From: Daejeonella rubra
GTDB lineage: Bacteria; Bacteroidota; Bacteroidia; Sphingobacteriales; Sphingobacteriaceae
Length of the DNA: 64,000 nt
Direction of reading: 5' to 3'
Assembly (NCBI RefSeq): GCF_900103545.1
Contig: NZ_FNHH01000012.1
Location: 42,436 to 106,435 of the forward strand
In this document: in pieces, positions 50,136-58,018 of the stretch
Layout: every line of letters starts with the position of its first letter
Numbering within the stretch: the first letter of the stretch is position 1
Position numbers and translations under genes: made by a program
Notes under the pieces: model-generated
Databases searched by the model: none
Told to the model about the DNA's origin: nothing
Seen by the model: only the letters and a program-made list of their open reading frames with translations

Positions 50136-50876
50136 TCATAACCCCAATACCTGCCTTAACTTCGGATATCCTGTTTTACTTACCGGAACTTTTTCTCCTG
50201 ATTTAAGGATTGCCAGATGTGAATCCTTTTCATAAGGGTCAATCCTGGTAATCTCATTGATCCTTACGATGTAGGAACGGTGAACCCTGACAAAATTATC
50301 CTCACCCAACATCTTTTCGAAATAGGCCATGGTCTTATTTTTAAGGAATGAGCCTTCAGGGGTATGGATCTTTACATAATCATCGTCTGCCGCAAGGAAC
50401 AGAATATCGGTGACAGGAATGATCTTGATCTTGTTGCCTGTTTTGACTACAATGCGATCATTTTTAGGGCTTGAACTTTGCAGGTTTTCAAGCAACTCTT
50501 TCGTATTTTGTTTAGGCTCTGATCTTTGTTGCTGATCCATCCATTTCTGCACCGCTTTATCAAATCGCTCCCTGGTAAATGGTTTCAGCAGGTAATCAAC
50601 TGCATGCTCTTCAAATGCTTTTATTGCGTATTCATCGAATGCGGTAGTGAATATTACGGATGGTGGTTGTTCAATAAGTTCGAGCATTTCAAAGCCATTG
50701 ATCTTAGGCATTTGTATATCCAGAAATATAAGGTCAGGGTTGTACTGGGCAATAGCCTTGACGCCCTCAAAGCCATCATTACATTCCTGAACGATCTCGA
50801 TTTCTGGCCAGTTTTGCAGATATTCTATCACTACGGAACGAGCCAATGGCTCGTCATCAATTAAAATCACTCTCAT
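50136..50876 (-). CDS. LytTR-family response regulator
   Basis: A 246-residue regulator. The receiver domain (1-120) has IDDEPLARS, phospho-Asp in LIFLDIQMPKINGFEM and conserved Lys in DYLLKPF. A LytTR DNA-binding domain (about 145-246) has LFLAADDDYVKIHT and FVRVHRSYIVRINEI. It is paired with the histidine kinase that ends 2 bases upstream. Targets are unknown; the LiaF-like gene in the same operon points to envelope sensing. Confidence 0.95.
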   Translation of the reverse strand: MRVILIDDEPLARSVVIEYLQNWPEIEIVQECNDGFEGVKAIAQYNPDLIFLDIQMPKINGFEMLELIEQPPSVIFTTAFDEYAIKAFEEHAVDYLLKPFTRERFDKAVQKWMDQQQRSEPKQNTKELLENLQSSSPKNDRIVVKTGNKIKIIPVTDILFLAADDDYVKIHTPEGSFLKNKTMAYFEKMLGEDNFVRVHRSYIVRINEITRIDPYEKDSHLAILKSGEKVPVSKTGYPKLRQVLGL

Positions 50877-50878
50877 AT

Positions 50879-51946
50879 TTATACCTGAGGAATCTTTACA
50901 ATAGTTGTAAATATATGGCTATAAGACGTTGTTTCCAATAGGTCTGTCCTGCCAAATAATAAGTGTAATCTTCGTTTTACTCCGCTAAGTCCAAAACCGG
51001 TTCCATGCTTGGGTCTTGTGGTATCAGGGTCGTAGGGGTTCTGAACAGTAATATGCAGTTCATTTTCAACGCATTCTCCAAAAATACTGATCGTAACCAC
51101 TCCTGTGGTATCGTAAAGACCAAACTTGATGGCATTTTCAACAATTGGCTGTAGAAGCATGGGAGGCAGTTTTTTTGCTTTACAGGCTTCATTATAAGAG
51201 ATCTCAGTTGATAAACGATGACCAAATCTTACTTTTTCGATATCAAGATATAATTGTAAATGTTCAAGTTCGTCGATGAGTGATACAGGCTGCTGATCTT
51301 CTTTTTTCAATGTACCACGTAGAAAATCAGACAATTGGTGGATCATTTTACGGGCTTCTTCAGGTCTGCTTCCTATCAGTGCGGTAATGGAATTCAGACT
51401 ATTGAAGAGAAAGTGTGGTTGAAGCTGCTGCCTTAAGTTGTAGAGTTCAGCATCTCTGGCAAGGGTTTCGGCCTCAAGTTTTCTTTTCTCTGTTTCTTTC
51501 TGGTCCAGCTGGGTGTACCAAACAACGCTAACCATGGCCATTAAGCCAATCATGAGCAGTCCGATGAAAAACCGGATGGGTAATGAATTGTATAAGAATT
51601 CAGAATAATGAGGATCGTTTAAGATCAATTTGTCAAGAGTCCAGTTATTGACTACCAGCCATAAAGAAGCAAGAATAGAACAATACAAAAGCATCAGCAG
51701 GTAGCCGTTCTTTTCGGGCCTGTAATATTGAAGGTTGTTGCCAATAAGGTAGCAGGCTATTGCAAGTAGGCTAATACTGACCGAGCTATCAATAAAGGAT
51801 GTTTGTGCGCTGAAGCCAAACCAGAGCAATATTGCCGACTGAGATATCATACAAGCTACAATGCATTGTACCACGATCAATGTCAGCTTGCTTTTCGACA
51901 ATACCGGTTCAGAAGTTTGTTCAGTACTAACCTGCTGTCTTAACAC
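50879..51946 (-). CDS. LytS-type sensor histidine kinase
   Basis: A 355-residue membrane kinase with four to five N-terminal hydrophobic segments (about 20-155), a short coiled coil (about 160-180), then the His_kinase domain QPHFLFNSLNSITALI with the phospho-His in QPHF. An HATPase domain has PMLLQPIVENAIKFGL and GTGFGLSGVKRRL. It phosphorylates the adjacent LytTR regulator. The signal is unknown. Confidence 0.93.
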   Translation of the reverse strand: MLRQQVSTEQTSEPVLSKSKLTLIVVQCIVACMISQSAILLWFGFSAQTSFIDSSVSISLLAIACYLIGNNLQYYRPEKNGYLLMLLYCSILASLWLVVNNWTLDKLILNDPHYSEFLYNSLPIRFFIGLLMIGLMAMVSVVWYTQLDQKETEKRKLEAETLARDAELYNLRQQLQPHFLFNSLNSITALIGSRPEEARKMIHQLSDFLRGTLKKEDQQPVSLIDELEHLQLYLDIEKVRFGHRLSTEISYNEACKAKKLPPMLLQPIVENAIKFGLYDTTGVVTISIFGECVENELHITVQNPYDPDTTRPKHGTGFGLSGVKRRLHLLFGRTDLLETTSYSHIFTTIVKIPQV

Positions 51947-51999
51947 TGTTTATTGATTTTGAGTTTCATTTTTATACCCTGGTTTGGGATCATTAAATC

Positions 52000-52770
52000 T
52001 TAGAAACTTTTAATATCTATTCCGCCGAAGATGGATGTACCTTCGATGATCAGAACTTTATCAGGAATCGCATTTAATTGAGGCGGACGTTTATCTTCTA
52101 TACCACCGAATATTGCTACCATCTCTGACTGAACAGTCCAGTTTGCAGGTACAATGATCTTAGTGCCACCAAACACCTGTACCACTTCAATTTTTACACG
52201 CCCTTTTATATCAGCCTGCATCAGGTTGATCTCTGATCCTCCGAAAAAATTCACGATATCACCTCCCTGGAAGTTCTTTGAAACTATATTTTTCTTTATT
52301 CCTCCAAAAATTGAGGCTGAATCAATTCTGTCCCCTGAAAAGTCACCAGTGTTAAAACCTGACTGTGTATCATTTGGCTCTGTGTCAAAATTGAATCCGG
52401 AGTCCACTTTTTTATCCCATTCAGAAGATCCCAATTGGGTTTTCTTTTTCCGGCCTAATATCATCCATGTTCCAAATCCAATGATCAGAAACGGCCAGAA
52501 AAACCTGCCTAGATCCATGTCTGGCAATATTTTATTACTTAAAAATATGACACCAATTACGATTGGCATAAAAGCCGATGGGCGATTAAATCCTTGACGT
52601 TTTCCTATGAATACTCCTATGATGATCAGGAATACCGGCCAGCTGAATATCCAGGAAGGAATAAAGAAAATATCTAATGTCCTAAATAAAAGTATGAATC
52701 CTAATCCAAGTAGGATCAAGCCTACTAAGGCTTTACCTGATTTTTGATTTGAGCTTCCAGAATTTTCCAT
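52000..52770 (-). CDS. LiaF-like transmembrane protein
   Basis: A 256-residue protein with four hydrophobic segments in residues 12-102 (LiaI/LiaF-like transmembrane region), a charged linker (about 105-150), and a beta-helical C-terminal domain of the LiaF/YvqF type with repeated FGG turns (IFGGIKKN, FFGGSEIN, VFGGTKII, IFGGIEDK, IFGGIDIK). In Firmicutes LiaF inhibits a kinase that senses cell-wall stress. Here it is followed 53 bases later by the LytS-type kinase gene, so a similar inhibitory role is plausible. Confidence 0.85.
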   Translation of the reverse strand: MENSGSSNQKSGKALVGLILLGLGFILLFRTLDIFFIPSWIFSWPVFLIIIGVFIGKRQGFNRPSAFMPIVIGVIFLSNKILPDMDLGRFFWPFLIIGFGTWMILGRKKKTQLGSSEWDKKVDSGFNFDTEPNDTQSGFNTGDFSGDRIDSASIFGGIKKNIVSKNFQGGDIVNFFGGSEINLMQADIKGRVKIEVVQVFGGTKIIVPANWTVQSEMVAIFGGIEDKRPPQLNAIPDKVLIIEGTSIFGGIDIKSF

Positions 52771-52787
52771 AGCATATTAATTTGAAT

Positions 52788-52795
52788 CAAAAGTA
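52788..52795 (-). promoter_or_regulatory. TAnnTTTG promoter box before the LiaF-kinase-regulator operon
   Basis: TACTTTTG on the - strand, 17 bases before the LiaF-like start codon. Confidence 0.4.
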
Positions 52796-52937
52796 TTGTC
52801 TTATTCTCTATTGGTAAATATATATTAGGCGAGTTTACTACTCTTCTCGGTGAATGTCGGAAAAATGTCGGTAAAAATTTCAAGGTTAATTAATAAAAGA
52901 CCATTGTTCATCGATCCTGCTTGAATTTGCCAATATT

Positions 52938-53717
52938 CTAATTGCCTTTTATTTTGATATATACGTGTTTTATGTTTCCTTTTCCTGATACTCTTTCATC
53001 AAATTCAAACTTATTCAGACTTTTGATCAGGGGAAGAAGTTTAGGGTAATTGTAATTTCTGGAATCGAAATCCGGCTTCTTTTTCAGGAGTAAATTGCCC
53101 AGATTTCCAAGGTATGCCCAGCCGTTTTCATCCTCCAGATCAGAAATACTATCGCTGATCAGTTTGATAAGTTCCTTGTCAATATTATTCAAAGGAGCTG
53201 TATTTTTTTGAGTGGTTTTTTTAGACTTCTTTACAGGAAGAGATTCATCAGGTGCAGACTCCGCTTCTTCAGACTTTAGTATCTCAATGTAAATGAATTT
53301 ATCACATGCTGTGATAAAGGGAATTAAGGTTTTCTTTTCACCGATTCCTATTACCATCATTCCGGCTTCTCTCAAACGGGTAGCAAGTCTGGTGAAATCG
53401 CTGTCGCTGGATACAATACAAAAGCCATCAACTTTGCCTGAGTATAAAATATCCATTGCATCGATGATCATGGCGCTGTCACTCGCGTTTTTGCCGGTTG
53501 AATAACTGTATTGCTGAATGGGTGTGATCGCATTTTCAAGAAGTACCTTTTTCCATCCGGAAACGGTTGGTTTTGTCCAGTCGGCATAGATCCTTTTAAA
53601 GGTAGGAGTACCGTATTTGGCTATTTCCTGAAACATGGGTTTGACATTGGCATAGGGTACATTATCTGCATCAATAAGTACTGCAAGCCTCAGATCTTTA
53701 GTTATTTCCATGTTCAT
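52938..53717 (-). CDS. NYN-domain (LabA-like) protein with C-terminal OST-HTH domain
   Basis: A 259-residue protein. An N-terminal NYN/PIN-like nuclease fold carries the acidic residues expected of the metal site (LIDADNVPYANV, ASDSAMIIDAMD, SSDSDFTRL). After a Lys-rich linker (about 155-170) comes a winged OST-HTH/LOTUS domain (about 175-255, ENGWAYLGNLGNLLLKKKPD). Such proteins are thought to cut or bind RNA. No substrate is known here. The gene stands alone. Confidence 0.9.
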   Translation of the reverse strand: MNMEITKDLRLAVLIDADNVPYANVKPMFQEIAKYGTPTFKRIYADWTKPTVSGWKKVLLENAITPIQQYSYSTGKNASDSAMIIDAMDILYSGKVDGFCIVSSDSDFTRLATRLREAGMMVIGIGEKKTLIPFITACDKFIYIEILKSEEAESAPDESLPVKKSKKTTQKNTAPLNNIDKELIKLISDSISDLEDENGWAYLGNLGNLLLKKKPDFDSRNYNYPKLLPLIKSLNKFEFDERVSGKGNIKHVYIKIKGN

Positions 53718-53929
53718 TCAATTTAGTTAAATTTTTATAGCAGGATTGATTCCTTAAATAAAGGTAGGCCTTTATTTATTATCTGCAGATAGCTGACAGG
53801 TCAAATAACTATATTTACCTGTTATCATCAGTATTTTGGATCAGGAATATGCTGATCCCAATTATTTTAATTACAGACTCTGTATTCCGGCCGCTTTTTG
53901 ATTCGGGTCAGAAAATAATAAGATTTAAC

Positions 53930-54838
53930 ATGTTAAAAATTGGCATTATTGGATTAGGTGATATTGCTCAAAAGGCCTATTTACCTTTTCTGTGCAGTAA
54001 ACATCTGGAACTTCATCTTTTTACCCGTGATCAGGATCGCCTTTCTGCTATTGGCAATCAATACAGGCTCAAAAATCTGCACTTCAGCCTTGAATCAATT
54101 CTGAATAGTGGTATTCAGGGGGCATTTGTCCATACTGCAACAGAGTCGCATGAGTATATCGTGGAACAGCTTTTACTTCATAATATCCATGTATATGTTG
54201 ATAAACCGATCACTTATCATTATTCTTCGGCTAAAAGGCTGGTTGAACTGGCTCAGAGCAAGGGATTGATTCTGATGGTGGGATTTAACAGGAGATATGC
54301 ACCTGCGTACATGGAATTGAAAAAGGTGATGGATCCTAATATGATCATTCTTCAGAAGAATCGCCATTCATTGCCCGCTGATGTACGCACCTTTGTTTTT
54401 GATGATTTTATCCATGTTGTTGATACCATGCTATATCTTTTTACCTATCCGGTTAAGGAGATAATAGTCAGAGGGATGCAAAATAAAGGATTGTTACTTC
54501 ATGTGGTCGTTCAGCTGATCGCAGATAACGGTGCCATTGCCATTGCTGTCATGAACCGTGATTCAGGAACTCTTGAAGAAAAGGTTGAAGTATTTAGCGC
54601 GGAGGAAAAGAAAACTGTTTGTAATTTAACTGATCTGAAGATCAACCGAAACAAAACTGAGATCTCAGCCGGAATAAATGATTGGGAATCAACTCTTTCA
54701 AAGCGCGGATTTGAGCATATTGTTGCTGATTTTTTACAGGCTGTTGAAAGCGGAGGAAGCACTCGTTTCAGTATGCAGGATGCGTTGCTGACGCATGAGA
54801 TGTGTGAGAGGATAGTTAGTGAGTTGGTTAGTAGTTAG
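53930..54838 (+). CDS. Gfo/Idh/MocA family oxidoreductase
   Basis: A 302-residue NAD(P)-dependent dehydrogenase-like protein. The Rossmann start MLKIGIIGLGDIAQKAYLPF is followed by VDKPITYHYSSAKRLVELAQ (the EKP-type motif reads DKP) and LMVGFNRRYAPAYMEL. The C-terminal domain has FDDFIHVVDTMLYLF. The substrate is unknown; family members oxidise or epimerise sugars and cyclitols. The start at 53930 is preferred over 53849, because the earlier start would add 27 residues ahead of the nucleotide-binding strand. The stop is inside the first unit of a tandem repeat. Confidence 0.88.
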   Translation: MLKIGIIGLGDIAQKAYLPFLCSKHLELHLFTRDQDRLSAIGNQYRLKNLHFSLESILNSGIQGAFVHTATESHEYIVEQLLLHNIHVYVDKPITYHYSSAKRLVELAQSKGLILMVGFNRRYAPAYMELKKVMDPNMIILQKNRHSLPADVRTFVFDDFIHVVDTMLYLFTYPVKEIIVRGMQNKGLLLHVVVQLIADNGAIAIAVMNRDSGTLEEKVEVFSAEEKKTVCNLTDLKINRNKTEISAGINDWESTLSKRGFEHIVADFLQAVESGGSTRFSMQDALLTHEMCERIVSELVSS

Positions 54839-54885
54839 TTAGTAGTTAGTTAGTAGTTAGTTAGTAGTTAGTTAGTAGTTAGTTA
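54831..54885 (+). repeat. Five perfect copies of an 11-bp tandem repeat
   Basis: GTAGTTAGTTA is repeated five times without change, starting inside the last codons of the oxidoreductase gene (stop at 54836-54838). The length may vary between strains by slippage. Confidence 0.95.
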
Positions 54886-54960
54886 TCACCCGATAGCTAT
54901 CGGGTTGACAGTTATCAGTAAAGAGATATCAGTTATCACCCGATAGCTATCGGGTTAACA
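54881..54960. repeat. Two 30-bp repeats containing a perfect 18-bp palindrome
   Basis: 54881-54910 and 54931-54960 match at 29 of 30 bases and are separated by 20 bases. Each contains the perfect palindrome ACCCGATAGCTATCGGGT (54888-54905 and 54938-54955). Two units only, so not a CRISPR array; more likely a palindromic intergenic element or double terminator between convergent genes. Confidence 0.9.
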
Positions 54961-54976
54961 GATTGGGTACGGTAGC

Positions 54977-55000
54977 CAGACAACAGACAACAGACAACAG
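54977..55000 (+). repeat. 7-bp tandem repeat CAGACAA, three copies
   Basis: CAGACAA occurs three times in a row plus CAG and ends at the base before the DUF1801 stop codon on the opposite strand. Confidence 0.85.
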
Positions 55001-55459
55001 TTAACTGTTAACCCTGATACTTTCATACGTTTCGATCCAATCTTTCACGCTCATTTTTCTAACAAGTTCAGCGATTAGCTGGAAAGGAATCTGATCCATT
55101 TTCTTAAATCGAATACAGCTTTTGCCCATATCAAGTTTCGATTTGGAATATTTGGGATATTCTGAAATAAACCAATCAAGGATCGCTTTATTCAAATAAA
55201 TTCCCATATGATAAAAAGCAATGAAGTGTTTTTGAGATGCAATAGCGAAAAAGGGGAGTGGTAATTTCGGATCGCAATGGTAACCTGCCGGGTAAATTGA
55301 ATGTGGCACTACATAGCCGATCATTCCATAGCTCATTTCTTCAGAAAATCCTTTCGGCAGATTGTCCAGAATTACTTTTCTCAGATGATTCATCGACTCT
55401 TTTCTTTCTTCCGGTAAGGAATCGAAATAGTCCTGGGGTGTGAGTGCTGTAGATTGCAT
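55001..55459 (-). CDS. DUF1801 protein at the end of the Moco operon
   Basis: A 152-residue DUF1801 protein. Helical N-terminus (QDYFDSLPEERKESMNHLRK), then FSEEMSYGMIGYVVPHSIYP and PLPFFAIASQKHFIAFYHMG, ending with FKKMDQIPFQLIAELVRK. The function is unknown. It begins 8 bases after moaE, so it is probably co-transcribed, although nothing ties it to molybdenum cofactor chemically. Confidence 0.85.
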   Translation of the reverse strand: MQSTALTPQDYFDSLPEERKESMNHLRKVILDNLPKGFSEEMSYGMIGYVVPHSIYPAGYHCDPKLPLPFFAIASQKHFIAFYHMGIYLNKAILDWFISEYPKYSKSKLDMGKSCIRFKKMDQIPFQLIAELVRKMSVKDWIETYESIRVNS

Positions 55460-55467
55460 GACAGGTT

Positions 55468-55911
55468 TTATTTATTGACTTTCCATTGATGGGATTCGTT
55501 TTCCATTATCTCTCTGCCCCAAACAGGAAGTTCAGCTTTCAGCCTTTCTACAGTCTCCTCGCAGGCATCCATTGCAGCTTTGCGATGTGCGGAAGAAGTG
55601 AAAACAAAGAGGCAGATTTCACCAGCCTGAACTTCTCCCAGGCTATGATGAACATGCATACAAGTGAGGGGATATTTAGCGAAAATATCTTCACGGATCA
55701 GGTGCATTTTTTCCTGTGCCATGTCCTCAAAAGCAGTAAAGTCTATGGATTTTACCTTTCCATTTTCTGTTTCATCCGCCCTTACCTGACCAAGGAAAAT
55801 ACTATGTCCGCCAATGGCTGTTTGGGAACTGTGTTTCTGAATACTTTCAGCAATAAATGTTGCAGGAATTGCACCCTGCTGGAAAATATTTTTTGGTTTT
55901 CTTTCTGACAT
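55468..55911 (-). CDS. moaE: Molybdopterin synthase catalytic subunit MoaE
   Basis: A 147-residue large subunit of molybdopterin synthase. GGHSIFLGQVRADE and VHHSLGEVQAGEICLFVFTSSAHRKAA are the family blocks. Of the two catalytic lysines known in E. coli MoaE, the first is present in ERLKAELP, while the second position reads PVWGRE in place of FWKRE. The start at 55911 is chosen over 55950 because it leaves a 7-base gap after moeB and begins the recognisable fold more closely. It transfers sulfur from MoaD to precursor Z. Confidence 0.88.
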   Translation of the reverse strand: MSERKPKNIFQQGAIPATFIAESIQKHSSQTAIGGHSIFLGQVRADETENGKVKSIDFTAFEDMAQEKMHLIREDIFAKYPLTCMHVHHSLGEVQAGEICLFVFTSSAHRKAAMDACEETVERLKAELPVWGREIMENESHQWKVNK

Positions 55912-55918
55912 ACCAGAA

Positions 55919-57031
55919 CTATTTATTTTTTTGCCAACCGGCGATTCCATCTTTTAAACTATATATTTTCCTTGATTTGCCATAATGTTTACTTAATATC
56001 TCGGCTGCACCTGTACTTCGTTTTCCAGACTGGCAGAAGAGCACAATGGTTTGTGCATCTATATCAGGAATTTGTACCTTAAGATGGCTTAATGGAATAT
56101 GAATATGGTCAAAATCATCAACTGCAGGCATTTCTCCTGTTTCTCTCACATCAACAATCTGGATATCCTTATCATCCATCATTAGTTCAAAATCTTCATG
56201 CCTCAGATCGAAATTCGAATTAATGGAGCAAAACCAGTCGTAATTGAAGTCTTTAAATGCATCAGCATCTGCTGGGATCATTTTAGCTGTTTCAGGCATA
56301 ACCATTAACTCCATTTCAAAGAAGTGGTTATTCAGAGAATTATAAGTAAGTAAGCGGTTAAGCAGCGGCTCCCCAATTCCGGTGATCAGTTTGATCGTTT
56401 CATTGGCCATCATCGTTCCGATAATTCCGGGAAGAACTCCAATCACGCCTGCCTCTTCACAATTTAAAACTTCATCATCTGCGGGAGGCAGTGGGAACAG
56501 GTCGCGGTAATTAGACGGTATTTCTGCATTGGAGGAAGGTTTGTTAAATACAGCTAATTGTCCCTCAAAACGTGAAATAGCACCATATACAAGGGTTTTG
56601 TTTAACAGAACACAGGCATCATTGATCATGTACCTGCTTGTGAAATTATCTGTACCATCGACTATGATATCGAATCCAGAAATGATGTCCAGAGCATTGG
56701 CATTACTTAGCTTCTGATTAAATACCACGATCTCAATGTCTGGATTGATCTGTCCCAGAATATCACCGGCTCTCAGGGATTTTGAAAGGCCGATATCATT
56801 GACTGAAAATAGTACCTGCCGGTGAAGATTGTTGAGTGAAACCAGATCGAAATCCACAATACCGATGCGGCCAATACCTGCGCCGGCAAGGTAAAGTAAT
56901 GCCGGACAGCCCAAACCTCCGGCTCCAACGACCAGTACTTTTGCATTTTTTAATTTCTGCTGACCGCTTTCGCCCAGTTCTTTTAATGAGATCTGGCGTT
57001 GATATCTTTCGTTCCCTGCTGGTTTGCTCAT
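55919..57031 (-). CDS. moeB: MoeB/ThiF-type adenylyltransferase with C-terminal rhodanese domain
   Basis: A 370-residue fusion. Residues 1-240 are an E1-like domain with GAGGLGCPALLYLAGAG, NNLHRQVLF and DGTDNFTSRYMINDAC. Residues about 280-370 are a rhodanese domain with active Cys in FCQSGKRS. It adenylates the MoaD C-terminus and probably supplies its sulfur. The usual zinc site is degraded: CYRCLFP reads NYRDLFP, and the second CxxC is reduced to one Cys (DWFCSIN). The gene ends 7 bases before moaE. Confidence 0.9.
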   Translation of the reverse strand: MSKPAGNERYQRQISLKELGESGQQKLKNAKVLVVGAGGLGCPALLYLAGAGIGRIGIVDFDLVSLNNLHRQVLFSVNDIGLSKSLRAGDILGQINPDIEIVVFNQKLSNANALDIISGFDIIVDGTDNFTSRYMINDACVLLNKTLVYGAISRFEGQLAVFNKPSSNAEIPSNYRDLFPLPPADDEVLNCEEAGVIGVLPGIIGTMMANETIKLITGIGEPLLNRLLTYNSLNNHFFEMELMVMPETAKMIPADADAFKDFNYDWFCSINSNFDLRHEDFELMMDDKDIQIVDVRETGEMPAVDDFDHIHIPLSHLKVQIPDIDAQTIVLFCQSGKRSTGAAEILSKHYGKSRKIYSLKDGIAGWQKNK

Positions 57032-57033
57032 GG

Positions 57034-57267
57034 TTATCCTCCTGAAAAAGGTGGTAATAAGGCAATATTAGTATCGCCGGTAAGAATGGTGTTGCCCTGA
57101 ATGGTTTTTTTATTCATTGCAATAGCATATTTTGTATTGGCCAATGCGGGATACAATTTATGCAGGGTCTCTTGAAGAGTATCGGTGTCAGGTATATCAT
57201 GAAGTATCAGTTCAGAAGTCCCCGTGATATCTGCTAATTGTCCGAAAATCATAACTTGTACCTGCAT
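57034..57267 (-). CDS. moaD: Molybdopterin synthase sulfur carrier MoaD
   Basis: A 77-residue ubiquitin-like protein that ends in the required Gly-Gly (ALLPPFSGG). The opening VQVMIFGQLADITGTSELIL fits the MoaD beta-grasp fold. The C-terminus is adenylated by MoeB, converted to a thiocarboxylate, and donates sulfur through MoaE. Its stop lies 2 bases before the moeB start. Confidence 0.93.
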   Translation of the reverse strand: MQVQVMIFGQLADITGTSELILHDIPDTDTLQETLHKLYPALANTKYAIAMNKKTIQGNTILTGDTNIALLPPFSGG

Positions 57268-57282
57268 ATTTACTCTGTTTAA

Positions 57283-58014
57283 TTATGTAAAGATCAGTTT
57301 TATTCCTGCTACCAGGAGCACTATTGCCAGTGTATTTTTTAATATGTTCTGATTGAATTTCAATGAACCGAAATAAGACCCGCAAAGACCACCTGCAAAT
57401 GCTATGGAAACAAAGCTGATCATATCCGGACTGAAAATTAACCCTTTGTACATGTGTCCTGCCAGTCCTGAGAACGAATTTACGAAAATAAATAATGCAC
57501 TGATCGCAGCAGTCTGTTTCTGGTCGGTCCATTTCAGCAATAATAAAATGGGAGAAAGAATAATGCCTCCACCGATCCCAATCAACCCTGAAAGAAAACC
57601 AATAACCGAGCCAATCAGAATGGAAAGCCAAACATTGTTCTTCTGAATCTCATCTGCGGAAATGTTTTTGAAAAATAGAAAGCGTACAACCGGAATAATC
57701 AGTAACAGACCTAATATTTTTTTATAAAAATCTGCATCCATGGTGATGAGTCCGCCGGCAAATGCCATCGGTATGGATGCGAGTGCCAGCGGCAGAAATA
57801 TATCCCATTTAAAGTGTTTACCCCTGTAAAACTGGATGAAAGAAGTAAGTGAAACAAACAGGTTCAGCATCAGGGCAGTGGGTTTCATTACTTCCGGTGA
57901 GATCGCATAAATGGCCATTAATGCAAGATATCCACTGGCGCCTCCATGTCCCACAGATGAATAGAGAAATGCGACTATAAATAAGAGCAGATAAAAAATA
58001 TAGATGCTTTCCAT
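57283..58014 (-). CDS. TSUP (TauE/SafE) family membrane transporter
   Basis: A 243-residue permease with about eight hydrophobic segments in two related halves: VAFLYSSVGHGGASGYLALM in the first, GFLSGLIGIGGGIILSPILL in the second. The family moves sulfite, sulfur-containing organic anions and similar compounds. Its position between moeA and moaD suggests it imports or exports a sulfur species used in, or generated by, molybdopterin synthesis. That is inference; molybdate uptake is a less likely option. Genes on both sides are within 16 bases. Confidence 0.88.
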   Translation of the reverse strand: MESIYIFYLLLFIVAFLYSSVGHGGASGYLALMAIYAISPEVMKPTALMLNLFVSLTSFIQFYRGKHFKWDIFLPLALASIPMAFAGGLITMDADFYKKILGLLLIIPVVRFLFFKNISADEIQKNNVWLSILIGSVIGFLSGLIGIGGGIILSPILLLLKWTDQKQTAAISALFIFVNSFSGLAGHMYKGLIFSPDMISFVSIAFAGGLCGSYFGSLKFNQNILKNTLAIVLLVAGIKLIFT

Positions 58015-58018
58015 TTGA

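Noticed and set aside
53849..53929. Longer N-terminus for the Gfo/Idh/MocA protein
   Set aside because: The 27 extra residues precede the Rossmann strand MLKIGIIGLG, which is where family members start.
54881..54960. Two 30-bp repeats with a 20-bp spacer, CRISPR-like at first sight
   Set aside because: There are only two units, the repeats are full palindromes, the spacer is short and no cas gene is near. An intergenic palindromic element or terminator is a better reading.
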